From positions 1 to 15,513 of the forward strand of contig JASLIW010000112.1 of assembly GCA_030152865.1 (NCBI GenBank): DNA of 15,513 bases. The letters are read 5' to 3'. Numbering within the stretch: position 1 is the first letter of the stretch; each line of letters starts with the position of its first letter. The notes beneath the pieces are model-generated. The model was not told the DNA's origin. It worked only from the letters and a program-made list of their open reading frames with translations, and made no database searches. Origin of the DNA: Bacteroides sp. GTDB taxonomy: Bacteria; Bacteroidota; Bacteroidia; Bacteroidales; Bacteroidaceae. This document shows, piece by piece, positions 14,879-15,513 of the stretch. The position numbers and the translations under genes were made by a program.

Positions 14879-14913
14879 CAAAGATAATAAATGTTTACTT
14901 TTCGACATTCAAA
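14879..14913 (-). promoter_or_regulatory. predicted promoter of the ldhA-led cluster
   Basis: On the minus strand TTTG (14913-14910), a 23-nt spacer, and TATCTTTG (14886-14879), an exact -7 match. The spacing is at the long end of the usual range. The predicted leader is about 40 nt. Confidence 0.5.
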
Positions 14914-14986
14914 AATTCAGTTAATCCTTAATGGTTTATTTTGTAACTAATAGTTTGATCTATTTTCGATGTTAAAACTGAAAAAT

Positions 14987-15022
14987 ATTGCACAGAATAA
15001 TTTGCAATGTGCATAAATGTGC
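14987..15022. promoter_or_regulatory. repeat-containing candidate operator upstream of the FadL-like gene
   Basis: Inverted arms ATTGCA (14987-14992) and TGCAAT (15003-15008), and direct copies of ATGTGC (15007-15012 and 15017-15022), cover the -33 element and spacer of the plus-strand promoter. The pattern suggests a repressor or activator site, but no regulator can be named. Confidence 0.35.
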
Positions 15023-15030
15023 TACCTTTG
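15001..15030 (+). promoter_or_regulatory. predicted promoter of the FadL/OmpP1-like gene
   Basis: TTTG (15001-15004), an 18-nt spacer, and TACCTTTG (15023-15030), an exact -7 match. The ATG follows 28 nt after the -7 element. Confidence 0.65.
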
Positions 15031-15058
15031 CCCCCTGTTTAACCAATAAACGGTTTTT

Positions 15059-15513
15059 ATGAGAATTAAATCAACTTTATTTGGTCTGCTGTTATTAGTT
15101 TCAATTAAAACCTTTGCAGGAGGCCTATTGACAAATACAAACCAACATGTTATGTATTTGCGTTACCTAGCCAGACAGGCATCTACGTCTATTGATGGTG
15201 TTTACTTCAATCCCGCAGGTACTGTCTTTTTAAAAGAAGGCTTTAATTTTTCTATCAACGGTCAGAGTGCTTTTCAAACTCGTACGATTCATACCACTTT
15301 TGGAAATGAGTTTGTTCCAGGTTTTGCAGGAAGTGTAGATAATCAAGGTGAGTTTACTAAGAAGTTTAAGGGTAAAGCCGCTGCGCCGTTTATCCCTAGC
15401 ATATTTGGTGCTTATAAGAGAGGTCACTGGACTTTTTCAGGTGCTTTTGCTGTAACAGGTGGAGGTGGTAAGGCTACGTTCAACGATGGTCTTCCTTCTT
15501 TTGAGTCTATTGT
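15059..15513 (+). CDS. FadL/OmpP1-family outer-membrane transport protein (3' end outside window)
   Basis: The ATG at 15059-15061 opens a frame that runs off the window, with 151 complete codons. The N-terminus is a signal peptide (MRIKSTLFGLLLLVSIKTFA) probably cleaved before GGLLTNTN. The start of the mature protein, NTNQHVMYLRYLARQASTSI followed by DGVYFNPAGTVFLKEGFNF, matches the hatch region of FadL/OmpP1-type long-chain fatty-acid or aromatic hydrocarbon channels (the NPAG motif is typical). Later segments (FIPSIFGAYKRGHWTFSGAF, then AVTGGGG) fit the first barrel strands of this family. The substrate is unknown. It is divergent from ldhA across a 225-nt intergenic region containing promoters for both. 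Confidence 0.82.
   Translation, partial: MRIKSTLFGLLLLVSIKTFAGGLLTNTNQHVMYLRYLARQASTSIDGVYFNPAGTVFLKEGFNFSINGQSAFQTRTIHTTFGNEFVPGFAGSVDNQGEFTKKFKGKAAAPFIPSIFGAYKRGHWTFSGAFAVTGGGGKATFNDGLPSFESI

Noticed and set aside
1..15513. CRISPR arrays, tRNA or rRNA genes, transposases, phage or defence genes
   Set aside because: No regularly spaced repeats, no cloverleaf-like sequence and no matching protein motifs were seen on either strand.

Overview
The window looks like a chromosomal segment of a member of the Bacteroidota, probably of the Bacteroidales; I cannot name a genus. The evidence is several protein families centred on this phylum (DUF3078, DUF4468, DUF5074-like lipoprotein, TamL-type Omp85), lipoproteins with typical lipoboxes, moderate-to-low G+C, and promoters matching the Bacteroidota pattern TTTG - about 20 nt - TAnnTTTG. 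I see no transposase, integrase, CRISPR array, tRNA or rRNA. Everything reads as core chromosome.

Region 1 (1-6334) is almost entirely cell-envelope genes. It holds the 3' part of a TamL/BamA-like Omp85 outer-membrane protein, an Ala/Glu/Lys-rich helical lipoprotein, a DUF3078 outer-membrane barrel candidate, and a lipoprotein with a PKD-like domain followed by a predicted propeller (DUF5074-like). On the minus strand there is a glycine-zipper/OmpA-domain lipoprotein. The three complete plus-strand genes seem to be single transcription units, each with its own candidate promoter and a hairpin terminator.

Region 2 (6463-8103) is a MATE-family efflux transporter on the minus strand. It has an excellent promoter and a leader of about 220 nt. 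The leader contains a 19-codon ORF followed by a terminator-like hairpin with a T7 run, which is the layout of transcription attenuation. This is the most interesting regulatory feature of the window.

Region 3 (8210-10723) is a thiamine-salvage operon, thiM-thiE-thiD. It is preceded by a promoter, a TPP riboswitch and a terminator-type expression platform. The genes overlap by 1-4 nt. ThiM phosphorylates the thiazole alcohol, ThiD makes HMP-PP, and ThiE joins the two into thiamine phosphate. No de novo genes (thiC, thiG, thiS, thiH) are present here.

Region 4 (10779-14913) is a tight minus-strand row, transcribed ldhA, pdxH, MBL-fold hydrolase, DUF4468/split-barrel protein, glyoxalase-I-like protein. 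Gaps are 8-59 nt and one promoter lies ahead of ldhA. A bidirectional terminator at 10688-10723 separates it from the convergent thi operon. Three of the five genes could form a methylglyoxal/D-lactate theme (VOC glyoxalase, MBL hydrolase, D-lactate dehydrogenase), and two carry FMN-type split barrels; both groupings are inference.

Region 5 (15001-15513) is the 5' part of a FadL/OmpP1-type outer-membrane transport protein, divergent from ldhA and cut by the window edge.
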